Of a stretch of DNA of 64,000 nucleotides, positions 1 through 9,555 are shown in pieces. How positions within the stretch are numbered: the first letter of the stretch is position 1; each line of letters opens with the position of its first letter. A program made the position numbers and the translations under genes. Source of the DNA: a virus. The stretch covers positions 62,001 to 126,000 of the IMG/VR virus record IMGVR_UViG_3300020190_004843; one strand, given 5' to 3'. The notes under the pieces are model-generated. The model was not told where the DNA came from and ran no database searches. It was given only the letters and a program-made list of their open reading frames with translations.

Positions 1-341
1 ACCAATGGATTATAAAGTTCAAGTCTTGACTGAGTGGACTCTGATAACCAACCGGCCAAATTTTTCCATTTAGTATTATTTCTGATAGTTTGTATGTTGT
101 TGTAGAATTCGTTCTGTTTAAACCAACTAACGTCTCTCACAATGAATTGAGTTTTATTAGGGTCCCTTTTTTTCGAAACAATCTCTTGCAGTTTTTCATC
201 ACCATAAATTATCATATTAACATCAAAGTCTAAAAGTAAATCAAATCTTTTAGTGTAATGAGAATATGAACGAGACCATCCTTCAGTAAGATCTTCCCTA
301 CCGATGTCCCAAATGCCAGTCACAATTGTAATGTCACTCAT
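1..341 (-). CDS. HtrL/YibB-like glycosyltransferase, 3' end outside window
   Basis: Partial minus-strand gene. The ATG is at 341-339 and the frame stays open to base 1, so only the N-terminal 113 residues are visible. The protein starts MSDITIVTGIWDIGRED; a hydrophobic strand followed by TG-x-x-DIGR is how the HtrL/YibB (WlaTC-like) family of bacterial surface-sugar enzymes begins. A possible partner is the next gene upstream, which looks like a relative and overlaps it by 8 bp, so the two are probably translated together. It is the last visible member of a minus-strand run of sugar-transfer genes behind the fibre genes. The donor and acceptor sugars cannot be told. Confidence 0.55.
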   Translation of the reverse strand, partial: MSDITIVTGIWDIGREDLTEGWSRSYSHYTKRFDLLLDFDVNMIIYGDEKLQEIVSKKRDPNKTQFIVRDVSWFKQNEFYNNIQTIRNNTKWKNLAGWLSESTQSRLELYNPL

Positions 342-1218
342 CTATTTTGTTTAATTCTGTTAATATTTTATAGAAACTTTTATTTCTTTCAAAAAGATTT
401 GGATCAGTACCTGGCGGGCAATTATCTTTACACCACCATATGTCAAAATGTTTACGTTTAAATCTATCAAAGTGATTGAAATACATCAAAGTCATAATTT
501 GCTCCTCCATCGGTAAATTTTCATCTGCATCTTCCAAAACTTTTTTCAAGTAATCTTCGAAAGTTGTTACTAACCAATTCCAATTTTCTTTTCTTCCACC
601 AAATAGACCACCTATGATATGTATAGATCTGTCATAGCTTGTGTAATATTTTTTATCGACGGTTCCAGACCAATAGTTTCTATCGTTTTCTTTACCTATC
701 ATAAAAATTTTATCATCAGTAAATTCTATTAGATTTTTCAAAAAATCATTCTGAAATAAATTTGACTCGTAATACTTTCTCTGTACTCCTTTATCCGTTA
801 GATATTTCAAGGGTATCAAACCACAATGTGACAATCCAGCATCTATCCAATAGTAATGATCATAAGAGCCATCTTCATTCCACCACCAATGAAACTTCGA
901 GAACTGAACTTCAACACATCTATCAGATTTTCGCACTTGTTCGATATTCTTTTTAGAATTAATTATATTTTTGAATTTAGTCTCGTACAAATCAAAAACT
1001 TTAAACTCGATTTTTTTTGGATCAATCTTATGGACATCGTAGAAAAAGATTTCTAGCTCTGACTTTTCATCTTCTGTCGTATAACATACAAAAACAGAGT
1101 CTGTCATTTTGAGAAGTGACAATAAACTATATCTGTAATGACTTCCTCTAGCGGGTCTACCACCTAAATCTGTTCCATTTAATTTTGAATATATTGCTGT
1201 TATAAATTTAACTGACAT
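334..1218 (-). CDS. HtrL/YibB-like glycosyltransferase (294 aa)
   Basis: Complete protein of 294 residues that appears related to the gene downstream. It begins with a strand (KFITAIYSKLNGTDLGGR), has a conserved-looking centre YYWIDAGLSHCG and a later IIGGLFGG segment. The central acidic WIDAG motif resembles the metal-binding DxD-type site of HtrL/YibB-family glycosyltransferases. The start overlaps the end of the GT25-like gene by 11 bp and the stop overlaps the next start, so it belongs to one translationally coupled cluster. Being a sugar transferase is an inference from these motifs and from the neighbours. The substrate is unknown. Confidence 0.5.
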   Translation of the reverse strand: MSVKFITAIYSKLNGTDLGGRPARGSHYRYSLLSLLKMTDSVFVCYTTEDEKSELEIFFYDVHKIDPKKIEFKVFDLYETKFKNIINSKKNIEQVRKSDRCVEVQFSKFHWWWNEDGSYDHYYWIDAGLSHCGLIPLKYLTDKGVQRKYYESNLFQNDFLKNLIEFTDDKIFMIGKENDRNYWSGTVDKKYYTSYDRSIHIIGGLFGGRKENWNWLVTTFEDYLKKVLEDADENLPMEEQIMTLMYFNHFDRFKRKHFDIWWCKDNCPPGTDPNLFERNKSFYKILTELNKIDE

Positions 1219-1951
1219 TATAATCTATGTGTTTTTGTGTACTTTTTATTTCCTCTGTCCTTTCCTGGTATAGGTAATAATCATCAATTTTTACAGGTGA
1301 ATATTGGTTCCAATTGTAAACCTGTGTATAATAATTATTATACATTCCATGGGATACGTCGGAATAGGATCTTCTCTGTGGTGCAATGGGCACTATAGGG
1401 CAATAACTCTGTTTTATTGGATAAATGAAGTGTGCTAAGTATCCATCAATAGGGTAATAATAATCTCCACTCGTGAATGCAGTTGTTGATATATTGAACA
1501 TTTCGTCGTACACGGACTCGTCATATATCATCATGTTGGTCGCAAAAGTTTCTGCATTGTCATTATTTTTCCTTGGGGGTAATTCTGTTATATCCAATAG
1601 TAGGTTGTATTTTTCACTACGGTTTACGTTCCTATTGAGTGTTGGGGTAACGTTGAAAACTGAAAACTCTATTCCCTCTATTTGTGATTCTAATTTTTCT
1701 AAGAATGATTTGGCATAAGGCATGAATATACAATCATCTTCAATTACCATAACCCTCTTGTATCCTCTGTCCTTTGCAATTTTGATACATTCCAAATGTG
1801 ATAAAGTACAACCCATATAACTGTTTCTGTTTATTGCACTAAACCTTTCATAGGACCAACCAATATAATTCATCTCTTTGTTTATGAGTGATAAATTTTC
1901 AGGTCTATGGTCAAGATTTATAACAAACTTAGCTAATTCTGAAAATTTCAT
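1208..1951 (-). CDS. Glycosyltransferase family 25 (LPS-type) protein
   Basis: The 247-residue protein carries the two signatures of GT25 enzymes: an N-terminal FVINLDHRPENL and, around residues 47-72, GCTLSHLECIKIAK followed by RVMVIEDD, whose acidic pair is the expected metal and nucleotide-sugar site. GT25 members add galactose or glucose to lipopolysaccharide in bacteria and to hydroxylysine in eukaryotic collagen. Length fits the bacterial family. It overlaps the GT60-like gene by one base (stop on start) and the next gene by 11 bp. In a phage the acceptor could be host surface glycan or a virion protein; the adjacent Thr/Pro-rich fibres make the latter attractive, but this is inference. 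Confidence 0.72.
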   Translation of the reverse strand: MKFSELAKFVINLDHRPENLSLINKEMNYIGWSYERFSAINRNSYMGCTLSHLECIKIAKDRGYKRVMVIEDDCIFMPYAKSFLEKLESQIEGIEFSVFNVTPTLNRNVNRSEKYNLLLDITELPPRKNNDNAETFATNMMIYDESVYDEMFNISTTAFTSGDYYYPIDGYLAHFIYPIKQSYCPIVPIAPQRRSYSDVSHGMYNNYYTQVYNWNQYSPVKIDDYYLYQERTEEIKSTQKHIDYNVS

Positions 1952-3216
1952 TAGCTTACATGATTGTGAGTAAGTTGTCCTGTTAATCTCTCACACCATC
2001 CTTTTGATTCTGAGTGAGGCCAAACCACCCAATACGATGGCATAAAATCTGTCTGAAATTCTCTCCAAATTTTACAATATTTGTCAGGATCTCTGAAATA
2101 ACCTTGTATTTCATTTTTGTCTGAGTCTTTCCTAAAAAGTGTTTCATCGTTAGGACCGTGGAATGCAACTACCCAAAAATCATAATCCTTTTCAGGTACT
2201 CTGTCGTATCCAATATCGATACAGTGTTTGTAAAGTTTAGTGAAATCATTTTTCCAATCTTCTTCAGTTGCGTAGTTGTAAGGATTTGGAGGATAATTTT
2301 TATCTAAAGTGTATTTTTGTACTGATCTTTTCTCAAATAAAATACCGGCATATTTCTCATATTCTTTTAATGTTCTTATAGGTCCAAACCCATAAGGTCC
2401 ATCATGACCTTCTTGAGTTTCACCGTCCATACCGAATAATCTTCTATTTGTCAAATGACTTTTTTGGTTTTTTTTAACCCATTCTTTGTCATCGTCCCAT
2501 TGCTTAGTCCTACCTTTACGAGTGTATTCGTGATATACTACTGGAATGTGTGGGTGAAACAAATCATATCCCCACGTATATGCTCTCGCAGCAATAGAGA
2601 TTTCCTCTCCATGGAAATAGTATTCGGGATTGTGTTGAACTTCAACTGAGAACTTACCCAAAGTGAAACAAAAATGAGCGGAATAAAATCTTGAGGTAAC
2701 GGGTTTTTTCATTTCTCTCCAACCTGGTATTGTCTCAGGTAGAAAAAAAACAGCACCCTCTGGAATAAACCTATCAAACGCCATTCTCCAAGCATCTTGA
2801 GCTCTCCCCGCAGGATCGTTGTCAGGGTCGAAGGAAGGTATGTAGCCCGTAAGTAGAGGCTTCTTATACCCATCCTTCTGTAGACCCTTTATCATTTTGA
2901 TTAAGATATCATCCCAATCCTTTATAAATCTCATGTGTGAGTCAATTTGTAATGTATAAGTCTCACCATCATATAGTTGTTGTACCAAATGTCTCGCCCA
3001 ACAAACTCCTTTAGCTTCTTGGTATGGTATATCTAAAATTTTAAATCTCTTGTCGGATCTAAATTCGTCTAAGTTGTCAAATCCATCTGTTTCATTGAAC
3101 TGTCTAGCAATACCCAAAACTAAATTTTTGGGTCTTTTTGCATTTGCTAGCATGTCTTTAATTGTTGGAACTAATTGTGGATCTCTGTATGAGGCTATTT
3201 GTACATAAATTTTCAT
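1951..3216 (-). CDS. GT60-like GlcNAc-transferase (Skp1-GlcNAc-transferase fold)
   Basis: The start is placed at the ATG at 3216 (MKIYVQIASYRDPQL); an 18-residue upstream extension in the same frame runs into the terminator hairpin and looks untranslated. The opening IASYRDPQL...TI, the later TLQIDSHMRF (a DSH metal-site motif) and FHGEEIS followed by a His-rich stretch (HPHIPVVYHEYTRKGR) are typical of the GlcNAc family (Pfam GlcNAc, CAZy GT60). Its founding member transfers GlcNAc to hydroxyproline of Skp1, so the family modifies proteins. At 421 residues it is full length. The gene directly upstream, across a terminator, encodes a long Thr/Pro protein, a plausible acceptor. Acceptor identity is inference. 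Confidence 0.7.
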   Translation of the reverse strand: MKIYVQIASYRDPQLVPTIKDMLANAKRPKNLVLGIARQFNETDGFDNLDEFRSDKRFKILDIPYQEAKGVCWARHLVQQLYDGETYTLQIDSHMRFIKDWDDILIKMIKGLQKDGYKKPLLTGYIPSFDPDNDPAGRAQDAWRMAFDRFIPEGAVFFLPETIPGWREMKKPVTSRFYSAHFCFTLGKFSVEVQHNPEYYFHGEEISIAARAYTWGYDLFHPHIPVVYHEYTRKGRTKQWDDDKEWVKKNQKSHLTNRRLFGMDGETQEGHDGPYGFGPIRTLKEYEKYAGILFEKRSVQKYTLDKNYPPNPYNYATEEDWKNDFTKLYKHCIDIGYDRVPEKDYDFWVVAFHGPNDETLFRKDSDKNEIQGYFRDPDKYCKIWREFQTDFMPSYWVVWPHSESKGWCERLTGQLTHNHVS

Positions 3217-3234
3217 TAAAATATATTTTTTTAA

Positions 3235-3268
3235 AAAATAAAAAACCCTCTTGATAAGTGGAGGGTTC
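3235..3268 (-). terminator. Rho-independent terminator after the LamG/PT fibre gene
   Basis: AACCCTC at 3244-3250 pairs with GAGGGTT at 3261-3267. On the minus strand the hairpin is followed by a run of T with a single A. It lies about 50 nt after the fibre stop and just before the GT60-like start. Confidence 0.8.
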
Positions 3269-3320
3269 AATAAAAAATATTGAAAATGATTACACTTGGG
3301 TTACTGTTACTACGAAGCCA

Positions 3321-6092
3321 TTACAATCCGTATCTAGATTTTGTATTATTATATTCATCCAAAATTTCAGATGTAGTTCTTAATGATTTGTAAATTCTGA
3401 ATTGACCTAAATTGGCATCCATAAAATATGAATTCCCCCCAATTGACCCAATCCACCAAGTTTGGTTGGTTCCTATATTCGCTACTGGTGTTCCTCCACT
3501 TGCAGTTGCTATTTCGGTACCATTCTTGTAAAACTTAATAGTTCTATTTGTTTTATCAAAAACATATGCAATATGTTGCCATTGATTTTCAGTAATTGTA
3601 TTTATTGCCGTTGATTGAGCTCCACCCGAACTACCATTACCCCCTTCAAAAGTCATTGCCAGATTTGTTGTATTCCAATTATTCCAACCCATTTTGAATC
3701 CGTTTGTTTCTTGGTTGGCACCGCAATTGGACATCAAAGTATTTATGCTAAATTCGGTTCTTGGATATACCCAAGCTGTTGTTGTAATTGTATTTCCAAA
3801 ATTATAACTATTAAATGAAATTTTATCAGTACCACCATCGAAATTAAAGACACCTTGAGCCGTTGCACTTTCATATGCAACACCGCTCAATGTACCACTG
3901 GTCCCTGAGACGTTACCATCTGTTCCAATATTTGTTAATACTGTTCCCGTTCCAGGATACGATGATGTATTACCTGGGTCATAATATATTGCAGCAGTAT
4001 TTGTGTATCCTGTATTAGTTGGAGTAGGGGTATTTGTATTAGTTGGAGTAGGGGTATTTGTATTAGTTGGAGTTAGAGTTTGTGTTTGACTTGCAGTAAT
4101 ACTTGGAGTTGGAGTATTTGTTGAAGTACTCGTATTTGTCGGTGTTTGGGTTTGGCTAGCTGTTATAGAAGGTGTCGGTGTTTGTGTATTGGTCGGGGTT
4201 TGTGTAGGTGTTTCAGTATTAGTAGGTGTAGGAGTCGAAGTTAACGTCGTTGTAGTTGTTGGCGTATTAGTTGGAGTCGAAGTTAACGTCGTTGTGGTTG
4301 TTGGAGTTGGTGTTGTTGTTGGTGTACTAGTCACCGTTGGAGTGTTAGTAGATGTTTGAGTTACAGATGGGGTATTAGTTGCTGTGGGTGTTGGAGTTGG
4401 TGTTGGGCAAATGTAGTTTGCAGAACTATTATTGTAATTTTGACCAATTTGGCCAAGTGTTAAGGATGTGGTGTAAATTTCTAAACTCCCCATTCTGAAA
4501 TTACCAAATGTACCATCACCCATATTTGTTCCATCTGAGTGTGCAACTGCATAATATAAACCACTACCAGCATTATATGGGGCCAATCTATTAAACGATA
4601 CTGAACCCGCAGAAACACCATTAACATATGCTGTTAAAGTTGTTCCATTGTAAGTCATACCAACATAATACCAATTGTTTAGTGGTGTTGAAATACTTGA
4701 TGTTACACTTCCTATAGCAAGTCCATTCCACATTCCAAATTTTAATACCCCTCCAACCATCTCAATTTGAGAGTCGTGCCATCCAGCAAATGAATTTGGA
4801 GTTCCAATCTCTGAAAGTATTACCCCGTTGCCCGTAGGATAAACCCACATAAATATTGATGTAATCTCAGACTTATTAGGAGATACCCCCGAGAAGAATG
4901 ATTGTAGGTCACTGTTGGTGTAAATGTATTGATTAACTCCGTCAAAATTCAAATAGGTTCCACAACCAGTACTACCACTTGATGGAGAATTTACCAATGT
5001 CCCATTACTATTTCCCTCCAAATCAAAAACAGTGGAAGTCCCCGAATATGAAATAGGGTTAGAAAAATCCCAATACAATATTCTACTTGGTGATGTGTTT
5101 GTACTTGTTGGTGTTTGAGTAGGTGTTGTTGTTGGCGTTGAGGTTTCTGTATTTGTTGGAGTTACGGTACTTGTTGGTGTTTCAGTATTAGTAGGTGTAA
5201 CAGTGTTTGTTGGAGTCTCTGTATTTGTTGGTGTTACGGTACTTGTTGGTGTTTCAGTATTAGTAGGTGTATTTGTTGGAGTTGGTGTTTCAGTGTTTGT
5301 TGGAGTTGGTGTTTCAGTATTAGTAGGTGTATTTGTTGGAGTTTCTGTTGGAGTTTCAGTTGGAGTTTCAGTTGGAGTTTCAGTGTTAGTTGGTGTTTGA
5401 GTTGATGTCTCCGTAGGAGTATTTGTAGGAGTTTCAGTATTAGTAGGTGTCTGAGTTGGAGTTTCTGTTGGAGTTTCAGTTGGAGTTTCAGTGTTAGTTG
5501 GTGTTTGAGTTGATGTCTCCGTAGGAGTATTTGTAGGAGTTTCAGTGTTAGTTGGTGTTTGAGTTGGAGTTTCTGTTGGTGTATTTGTGGGCGTTAATGT
5601 TGGAGTCTCAGTCGGAGTGTTTGACGGAGTTTCAGTTGCTGTTAAAGTTGTAGTTGTTGTTGGAGTGGGTGTTTCAGTTGGAGTTTGTGTAGGAGTTTGA
5701 GTATTTGTTGGTGTTTGAGTTGGTGTTGAGGTTTCAGTAGATGAAGGTGTGTTGGTTGCCGTTTGAGTTGGTGTTTCAGTCGGCGTTCCAGTAGGGGTTT
5801 CCGTCGGTGTTGCGGATATAGTTGTTGTCGGTGTTGGGGTCTGTGTTGTCGTTGGAGTTGTAGTTGGCGTTGGAGTTGGACATATTTCGGGACTAATATC
5901 AACCACAAATGTATTATCAACAGAGGGTACATAAACGAAACAAGTACCATAATCACTTTCAGTTGTGAATTGAAAAGAAATAATCTGTTGTCCCAAATCA
6001 GTTGTGACGTTATTGTTATCCAAAAATTTTGCAAAACAAACACGCCCATCGTATATCTCACTCGAAATCGTTATGTATCTGATTTGTCCCAT
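3321..6092 (-). CDS. Fibre/adhesin with Thr/Pro repeats and two LamG-like domains
   Basis: A 923-residue protein with a clear modular order: unique N-terminus (1-70), Thr/Pro/Asn/Glu repeats such as TPTNTETPT (about 71-336), a first LamG/concanavalin-like jelly roll (about 338-562), a second Thr/Pro repeat block (about 563-693) and a second jelly roll (about 694-923). The jelly rolls show the expected W-x-H-I-A/Y-V-G-M and NG strands (for example [21 protein letters not shown]). There is no signal peptide, as expected for a virion protein. The repeats give an extended mucin-like linker rich in O-glycosylation-type residues; the lectin folds suggest carbohydrate binding at the host surface. 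It is followed by a terminator. Repeat DNA contains a 108-bp tandem duplication, so length may vary between relatives. Confidence 0.75.
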   Translation of the reverse strand: MGQIRYITISSEIYDGRVCFAKFLDNNNVTTDLGQQIISFQFTTESDYGTCFVYVPSVDNTFVVDISPEICPTPTPTTTPTTTQTPTPTTTISATPTETPTGTPTETPTQTATNTPSSTETSTPTQTPTNTQTPTQTPTETPTPTTTTTLTATETPSNTPTETPTLTPTNTPTETPTQTPTNTETPTNTPTETSTQTPTNTETPTETPTETPTQTPTNTETPTNTPTETSTQTPTNTETPTETPTETPTETPTNTPTNTETPTPTNTETPTPTNTPTNTETPTSTVTPTNTETPTNTVTPTNTETPTSTVTPTNTETSTPTTTPTQTPTSTNTSPSRILYWDFSNPISYSGTSTVFDLEGNSNGTLVNSPSSGSTGCGTYLNFDGVNQYIYTNSDLQSFFSGVSPNKSEITSIFMWVYPTGNGVILSEIGTPNSFAGWHDSQIEMVGGVLKFGMWNGLAIGSVTSSISTPLNNWYYVGMTYNGTTLTAYVNGVSAGSVSFNRLAPYNAGSGLYYAVAHSDGTNMGDGTFGNFRMGSLEIYTTSLTLGQIGQNYNNSSANYICPTPTPTPTATNTPSVTQTSTNTPTVTSTPTTTPTPTTTTTLTSTPTNTPTTTTTLTSTPTPTNTETPTQTPTNTQTPTPSITASQTQTPTNTSTSTNTPTPSITASQTQTLTPTNTNTPTPTNTNTPTPTNTGYTNTAAIYYDPGNTSSYPGTGTVLTNIGTDGNVSGTSGTLSGVAYESATAQGVFNFDGGTDKISFNSYNFGNTITTTAWVYPRTEFSINTLMSNCGANQETNGFKMGWNNWNTTNLAMTFEGGNGSSGGAQSTAINTITENQWQHIAYVFDKTNRTIKFYKNGTEIATASGGTPVANIGTNQTWWIGSIGGNSYFMDANLGQFRIYKSLRTTSEILDEYNNTKSRYGL
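5383..5598 (-). repeat. 108-bp tandem duplication inside the Thr/Pro repeat
   Basis: The sequence beginning GTGTTAGTTGGTGTTTGAG on the plus strand at 5383 recurs at 5491, exactly 108 bp (36 codons) later. About the first 56 bases of each copy are identical; the rest differs at a few positions. The unit is in frame, so gain or loss would change fibre length without a frameshift. Confidence 0.75.
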
Positions 6093-6094
6093 TC

Positions 6095-7309
6095 TTAACA
6101 GATTCTAACTCCATTGATTATACCAACTTGCCATAGTGTTTGATCACTACAAGTTATCGTTTTATCGTTACTCAAACCAACCACCGTAACCAACTTTTTA
6201 CTCGTTAGATCTACAAACTCGGGTGTTGTTCCATTCCATGCAGATATTCCAAGTTGTGTTGCAACCTCATCAATCCTACATGCAATTCCTATAGTGTTAC
6301 CTCCGGCAAAACATAATCCGATAATCTTATCCACACCACCTATTTTTGCAATCAACGCAGATCCTGAATCACCAGGATATATCGGATATAGACAATCGGG
6401 GTTTGGTCTTGTAAATGAAATACAATTATTGAAATATGCCACAGTTGACACACCTTGTTGTTTATAACCACTTACCCCAGTAACATAATTAATACCCTGT
6501 ATTGTAAGACCACATAATGCACCTTGTTTCACACCAGTTGATCTTCCACTGCTTGACCCTGATGTGTTTCCTACAAGTGCGTCGATTTCAGACGTTGTTG
6601 CAAATGGCATAACTGATGTTCCTGACAAACCGAATTGTTTAAATGATTCAGAATCTGACATTACAGATTGGGATATTGAAATCATTGCACCATCTACTTG
6701 ATTATAAAAAGGTGGTTCCGATATCGGCACGTACCTCAAAACTTCTCCAATCTTAAGTGATGATGTTGAGGGTTGGAAATCACCTGATTGATAGGCATTA
6801 TCCGAACTCTCATTTTGTATAATACCTGTTGGTGATCTGAAATTGGCGTAGTATGCATCGGCAATCACGACGTGATTATTTGTTATACCAACCAAAGCAC
6901 CAGTAACAGTATCCACGGCCAAAAAACCTAAAGTTCCCACATAACCCTGTAGGTTTTGTGATGTTAGAGATACACCACCTTTCAAAGGTCTTATTGTTTG
7001 TCTGTTTTGTGGTGGAGTTGACTGCCAAGAATAACAAGCACTTGTGATACTTGACGGACAAGCAAATGCCCTAATCTCACCAGTCTCAAAAACATCAGTC
7101 TTGAAAACTCTACCGTCGATCTCAACTTCAGAGGGCAAAATTTCGTCCGGTGATAACTCAGATAAAGGTTTCTTTTTTTCTACCGTGAATACAATACTTT
7201 CCTCGCCAGTGTATTCACCGTTAGTTATCTTATTACCAAGCATCACTCCAACACCCTCAGGTGTGGTTTGGAATAATTCCTCAATCTTACTTTTTATTTG
7301 TTCTTCCAT
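6095..7309 (-). CDS. Trypsin-like serine protease
   Basis: Start set at the ATG at 7309 ([14 protein letters not shown]); an in-frame extension upstream would overlap the preceding gene. The 404-residue protein has a chymotrypsin-fold layout with a full catalytic triad in order: His146 in GITNNHVV, Asp206 in QVDGAMIS and Ser315 in [10 protein letters not shown]. No signal peptide is visible, so it probably acts in the host cytoplasm or in the virion. It sits in the same direction between two fibre-like genes, with spacings of 2 bp downstream and 1 bp upstream, suggesting co-expression. Possible roles are fibre maturation or degradation of host surface protein; the sequence does not decide. 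Confidence 0.78.
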   Translation of the reverse strand: MEEQIKSKIEELFQTTPEGVGVMLGNKITNGEYTGEESIVFTVEKKKPLSELSPDEILPSEVEIDGRVFKTDVFETGEIRAFACPSSITSACYSWQSTPPQNRQTIRPLKGGVSLTSQNLQGYVGTLGFLAVDTVTGALVGITNNHVVIADAYYANFRSPTGIIQNESSDNAYQSGDFQPSTSSLKIGEVLRYVPISEPPFYNQVDGAMISISQSVMSDSESFKQFGLSGTSVMPFATTSEIDALVGNTSGSSSGRSTGVKQGALCGLTIQGINYVTGVSGYKQQGVSTVAYFNNCISFTRPNPDCLYPIYPGDSGSALIAKIGGVDKIIGLCFAGGNTIGIACRIDEVATQLGISAWNGTTPEFVDLTSKKLVTVVGLSNDKTITCSDQTLWQVGIINGVRIC

Positions 7310-7310
7310 A

Positions 7311-9506
7311 TTATAAAATATCAAATCCCATGAATAGAGTATTAGGTCCAACCACAGGTGTATTTGTCGGGCTTGGGGTTATAGATGGTGTGAGACTTTT
7401 AGTAGGAGTATTTGTTGGGGTAGTAGTTGGGTTAGGTGTGGGTGTCGGTGTCAATCCTGTTGTTACTGTTGGTGTTGGTGTGGTTGTTGGTGTGGTTGTA
7501 ATGGTTGGAGTGTTTGAAGGCGAAACAGTAATTGTTGGTGTGGGTGTAGGGTTATCGCAGTATTCTTCATAATAAAAATCATCTAATAAAATTGCACAAC
7601 TCGGACAAGCTGGATCATACATTGAGAACGCGTCCTTCAATAATATGAAGTTATGCCTAATCTCAGGTTGAGATAACGGTTCAATGTAGAATCTGAATTG
7701 TGATATTCCACCTTCAAAAGTTCCTGCGAAATATCTCTCGAGTAATATATCAGTGGTAAGTCCTGAAAGACTCGTTCCACTCAGAATATTATTTGGGAAA
7801 CACTCAGGATCTTGTTGGTATGTCAATCCCGTGAGTGTTTGTGGGCACGCTGTGAACGTTAAGTTTTCATGTAACCCTTGAGTGCCTCCACCCCATGACA
7901 TGTTGAATGGAACACCAACTTGTCTTTGTTTAGGGGTGTTTAAAGCTCTCGGTATAATTTCCTCGACATCCTCCACAACAAAGAATCTTCGACCATTTAC
8001 CGATATGATAAGTTGTCCCTTTCTAAACTTAGCCGTATCAAGCCATTTTTCATTCAGAACAACTTTTTCTTCTGAAGGTATCGTGATTCCACTATGGGTT
8101 ATTGGTGGTTCAATAATAGGAATCGTATACTTTTCCAAATCTGGTGGATATACTAATGTTGTTATCTGACCAAGTCCTCCAAGATATTCCAAATCACAAG
8201 TATCCAACCATTCATATCTTTTCCATGTAACATCTACTTGAACCCAGTGTTCTTGTGTATCATAAGTTGTACCTGAGCAATTATCCCAAATGCCTTTTGG
8301 TGAACAATATTCATTTATTGTATATCCTGTGACATAAGTGATTCCTGAGGTCTCACAAGCACCTGTAATTTCACAACCTCCAGTAATCACTAAGGTTCTA
8401 ACACAAATTTTTGGATTACTTGGATCACCAGAAAATTTTACGGCTAAAGCATTCGACATTGAATCAAATAAAGGATCAGCATCTTCATCAGGAATTATTT
8501 TGTCTTCACAACCACATTCTGTAGTATTTTCTTTGTAACATTCCAATGGGCCTAATGTAAAGCCTGAAAGTGGGTAGATTGTTGTACAATTGAAATCAAT
8601 AGGAATATCGGACCCATTACATAATTCAATTTCTGTTGTATCGACTAAACCACATAGACATGATTCACATAAAGTAAGTGCGGAGGTAACACGAGTATAT
8701 CCACTATCTGATTTTGGATGACCACTTGCGAAGTGATAGAACTTATTCTCAGCTCGTGTTCCAATATAAAAAAATATATTCTTGTTGTCAGGGTAATATC
8801 CGTTTAAAGTAGTAAATCCTGATTCAGGGATATATTCGTTTTCTAATCTCGGCTTCAACAAAAACTCTGCGGTCCAACCTAAATGCATTCTTTCGGGTAA
8901 AATATCGTAATCGTATCCGAACAATTTATAAAATCCTTGGTAAAAGCCACCATAAAGCTCTTCATATCTACCTGTTGTAGTGCCAGTCACTGATAAGATT
9001 TCGTACAGGGTTTGAGCAGATATTCCTGAGAATTCTAAGTTAGATCTTGTATTACCCGTAACTTGAATAAATTTCATTCTCCTATCAACATATAATCTAT
9101 CGAATTTGCGGTCGTCAGTAAAAAAACCATTTGTATAATTCAAAGTTTCACCTGTCATCTGATCTACTAATCCGTTATCTATCCCCGTCAGACCTACATC
9201 GCACACAGTCCCTGCAGTTACGCAATCCAAATCGAATGATCCTGTATAATAATTTAAAGAAACTAATGTATTATCAGGGTTGTAATCACCGTACTCCAAG
9301 TTGAACTTTTGTGTGCAGTTTGAATCGTTGAGATCCAAATAAACTGGCAATTTGTCTCCAAATGTTTCTGCAATCAAATACGGAGAAAATACAACTTCTT
9401 CGTTATAGTTTTTTTCATCCGATGCCAAACAGAGATCTGTTATTTCATTAACAGGTTTTAGATACCATTTCCTGAAGTTATATTGATTTATGTTTTGGTA
9501 TGCCAT
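7311..9506 (-). CDS. Tail/fibre-like structural protein with C-terminal Thr/Pro tract
   Basis: A 731-residue protein starting MAYQNINQYNFRKWYLKPV. Residues 1-645 are rich in Gly, Thr, Asn and Cys-containing loops typical of beta-rich virion proteins; a WxGGG and HxNLxF region near residues 540-640 resembles a lectin jelly roll. Residues about 650-715 are a Thr/Pro tract like that of the fibre two genes away, ending in a short hydrophobic cap (LFMGFDIL). There is no signal peptide. It is the first gene of a minus-strand fibre-protease-fibre operon read from a promoter region shared with the divergent plus-strand genes. The exact virion position is unknown. Confidence 0.55.
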   Translation of the reverse strand: MAYQNINQYNFRKWYLKPVNEITDLCLASDEKNYNEEVVFSPYLIAETFGDKLPVYLDLNDSNCTQKFNLEYGDYNPDNTLVSLNYYTGSFDLDCVTAGTVCDVGLTGIDNGLVDQMTGETLNYTNGFFTDDRKFDRLYVDRRMKFIQVTGNTRSNLEFSGISAQTLYEILSVTGTTTGRYEELYGGFYQGFYKLFGYDYDILPERMHLGWTAEFLLKPRLENEYIPESGFTTLNGYYPDNKNIFFYIGTRAENKFYHFASGHPKSDSGYTRVTSALTLCESCLCGLVDTTEIELCNGSDIPIDFNCTTIYPLSGFTLGPLECYKENTTECGCEDKIIPDEDADPLFDSMSNALAVKFSGDPSNPKICVRTLVITGGCEITGACETSGITYVTGYTINEYCSPKGIWDNCSGTTYDTQEHWVQVDVTWKRYEWLDTCDLEYLGGLGQITTLVYPPDLEKYTIPIIEPPITHSGITIPSEEKVVLNEKWLDTAKFRKGQLIISVNGRRFFVVEDVEEIIPRALNTPKQRQVGVPFNMSWGGGTQGLHENLTFTACPQTLTGLTYQQDPECFPNNILSGTSLSGLTTDILLERYFAGTFEGGISQFRFYIEPLSQPEIRHNFILLKDAFSMYDPACPSCAILLDDFYYEEYCDNPTPTPTITVSPSNTPTITTTPTTTPTPTVTTGLTPTPTPNPTTTPTNTPTKSLTPSITPSPTNTPVVGPNTLFMGFDIL

Positions 9507-9555
9507 GATTAATGATAAATACCTGATTGAAAGTATTTATAGTTAAAAAAACAGG
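9507..9555. promoter_or_regulatory. Divergent promoter region with facing TATTTAT motifs
   Basis: This 49-bp gap separates two diverging operons. On the plus strand TGAAAGTATTTATA ends 14 nt before the ATG at 9556. On the minus strand CAGGTATTTATC lies a few bases before the ATG at 9506. The two copies form an imperfect inverted repeat, each reading towards its own gene. Confidence 0.6.
9534..9541 (+). promoter_or_regulatory. Late-promoter-like TATTTATA
   Basis: Exact octamer 14 nt upstream of the ATG at 9556, within TGAAAGTATTTATA, a 14-base string repeated before the gene at 26747. Confidence 0.55.

Noticed and set aside
5203-5400. Plus-strand ORF of valine/glycine repeats
   Set aside because: It is the antisense shadow of the Thr/Pro tract (ACN CCN read backwards) and has no start context.
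5000-5880. Dense short repeats as a CRISPR-like array
   Set aside because: The repeats are in frame, 12-24 bp or 108 bp, without unique spacers, and code for Thr/Pro tracts on the minus strand.
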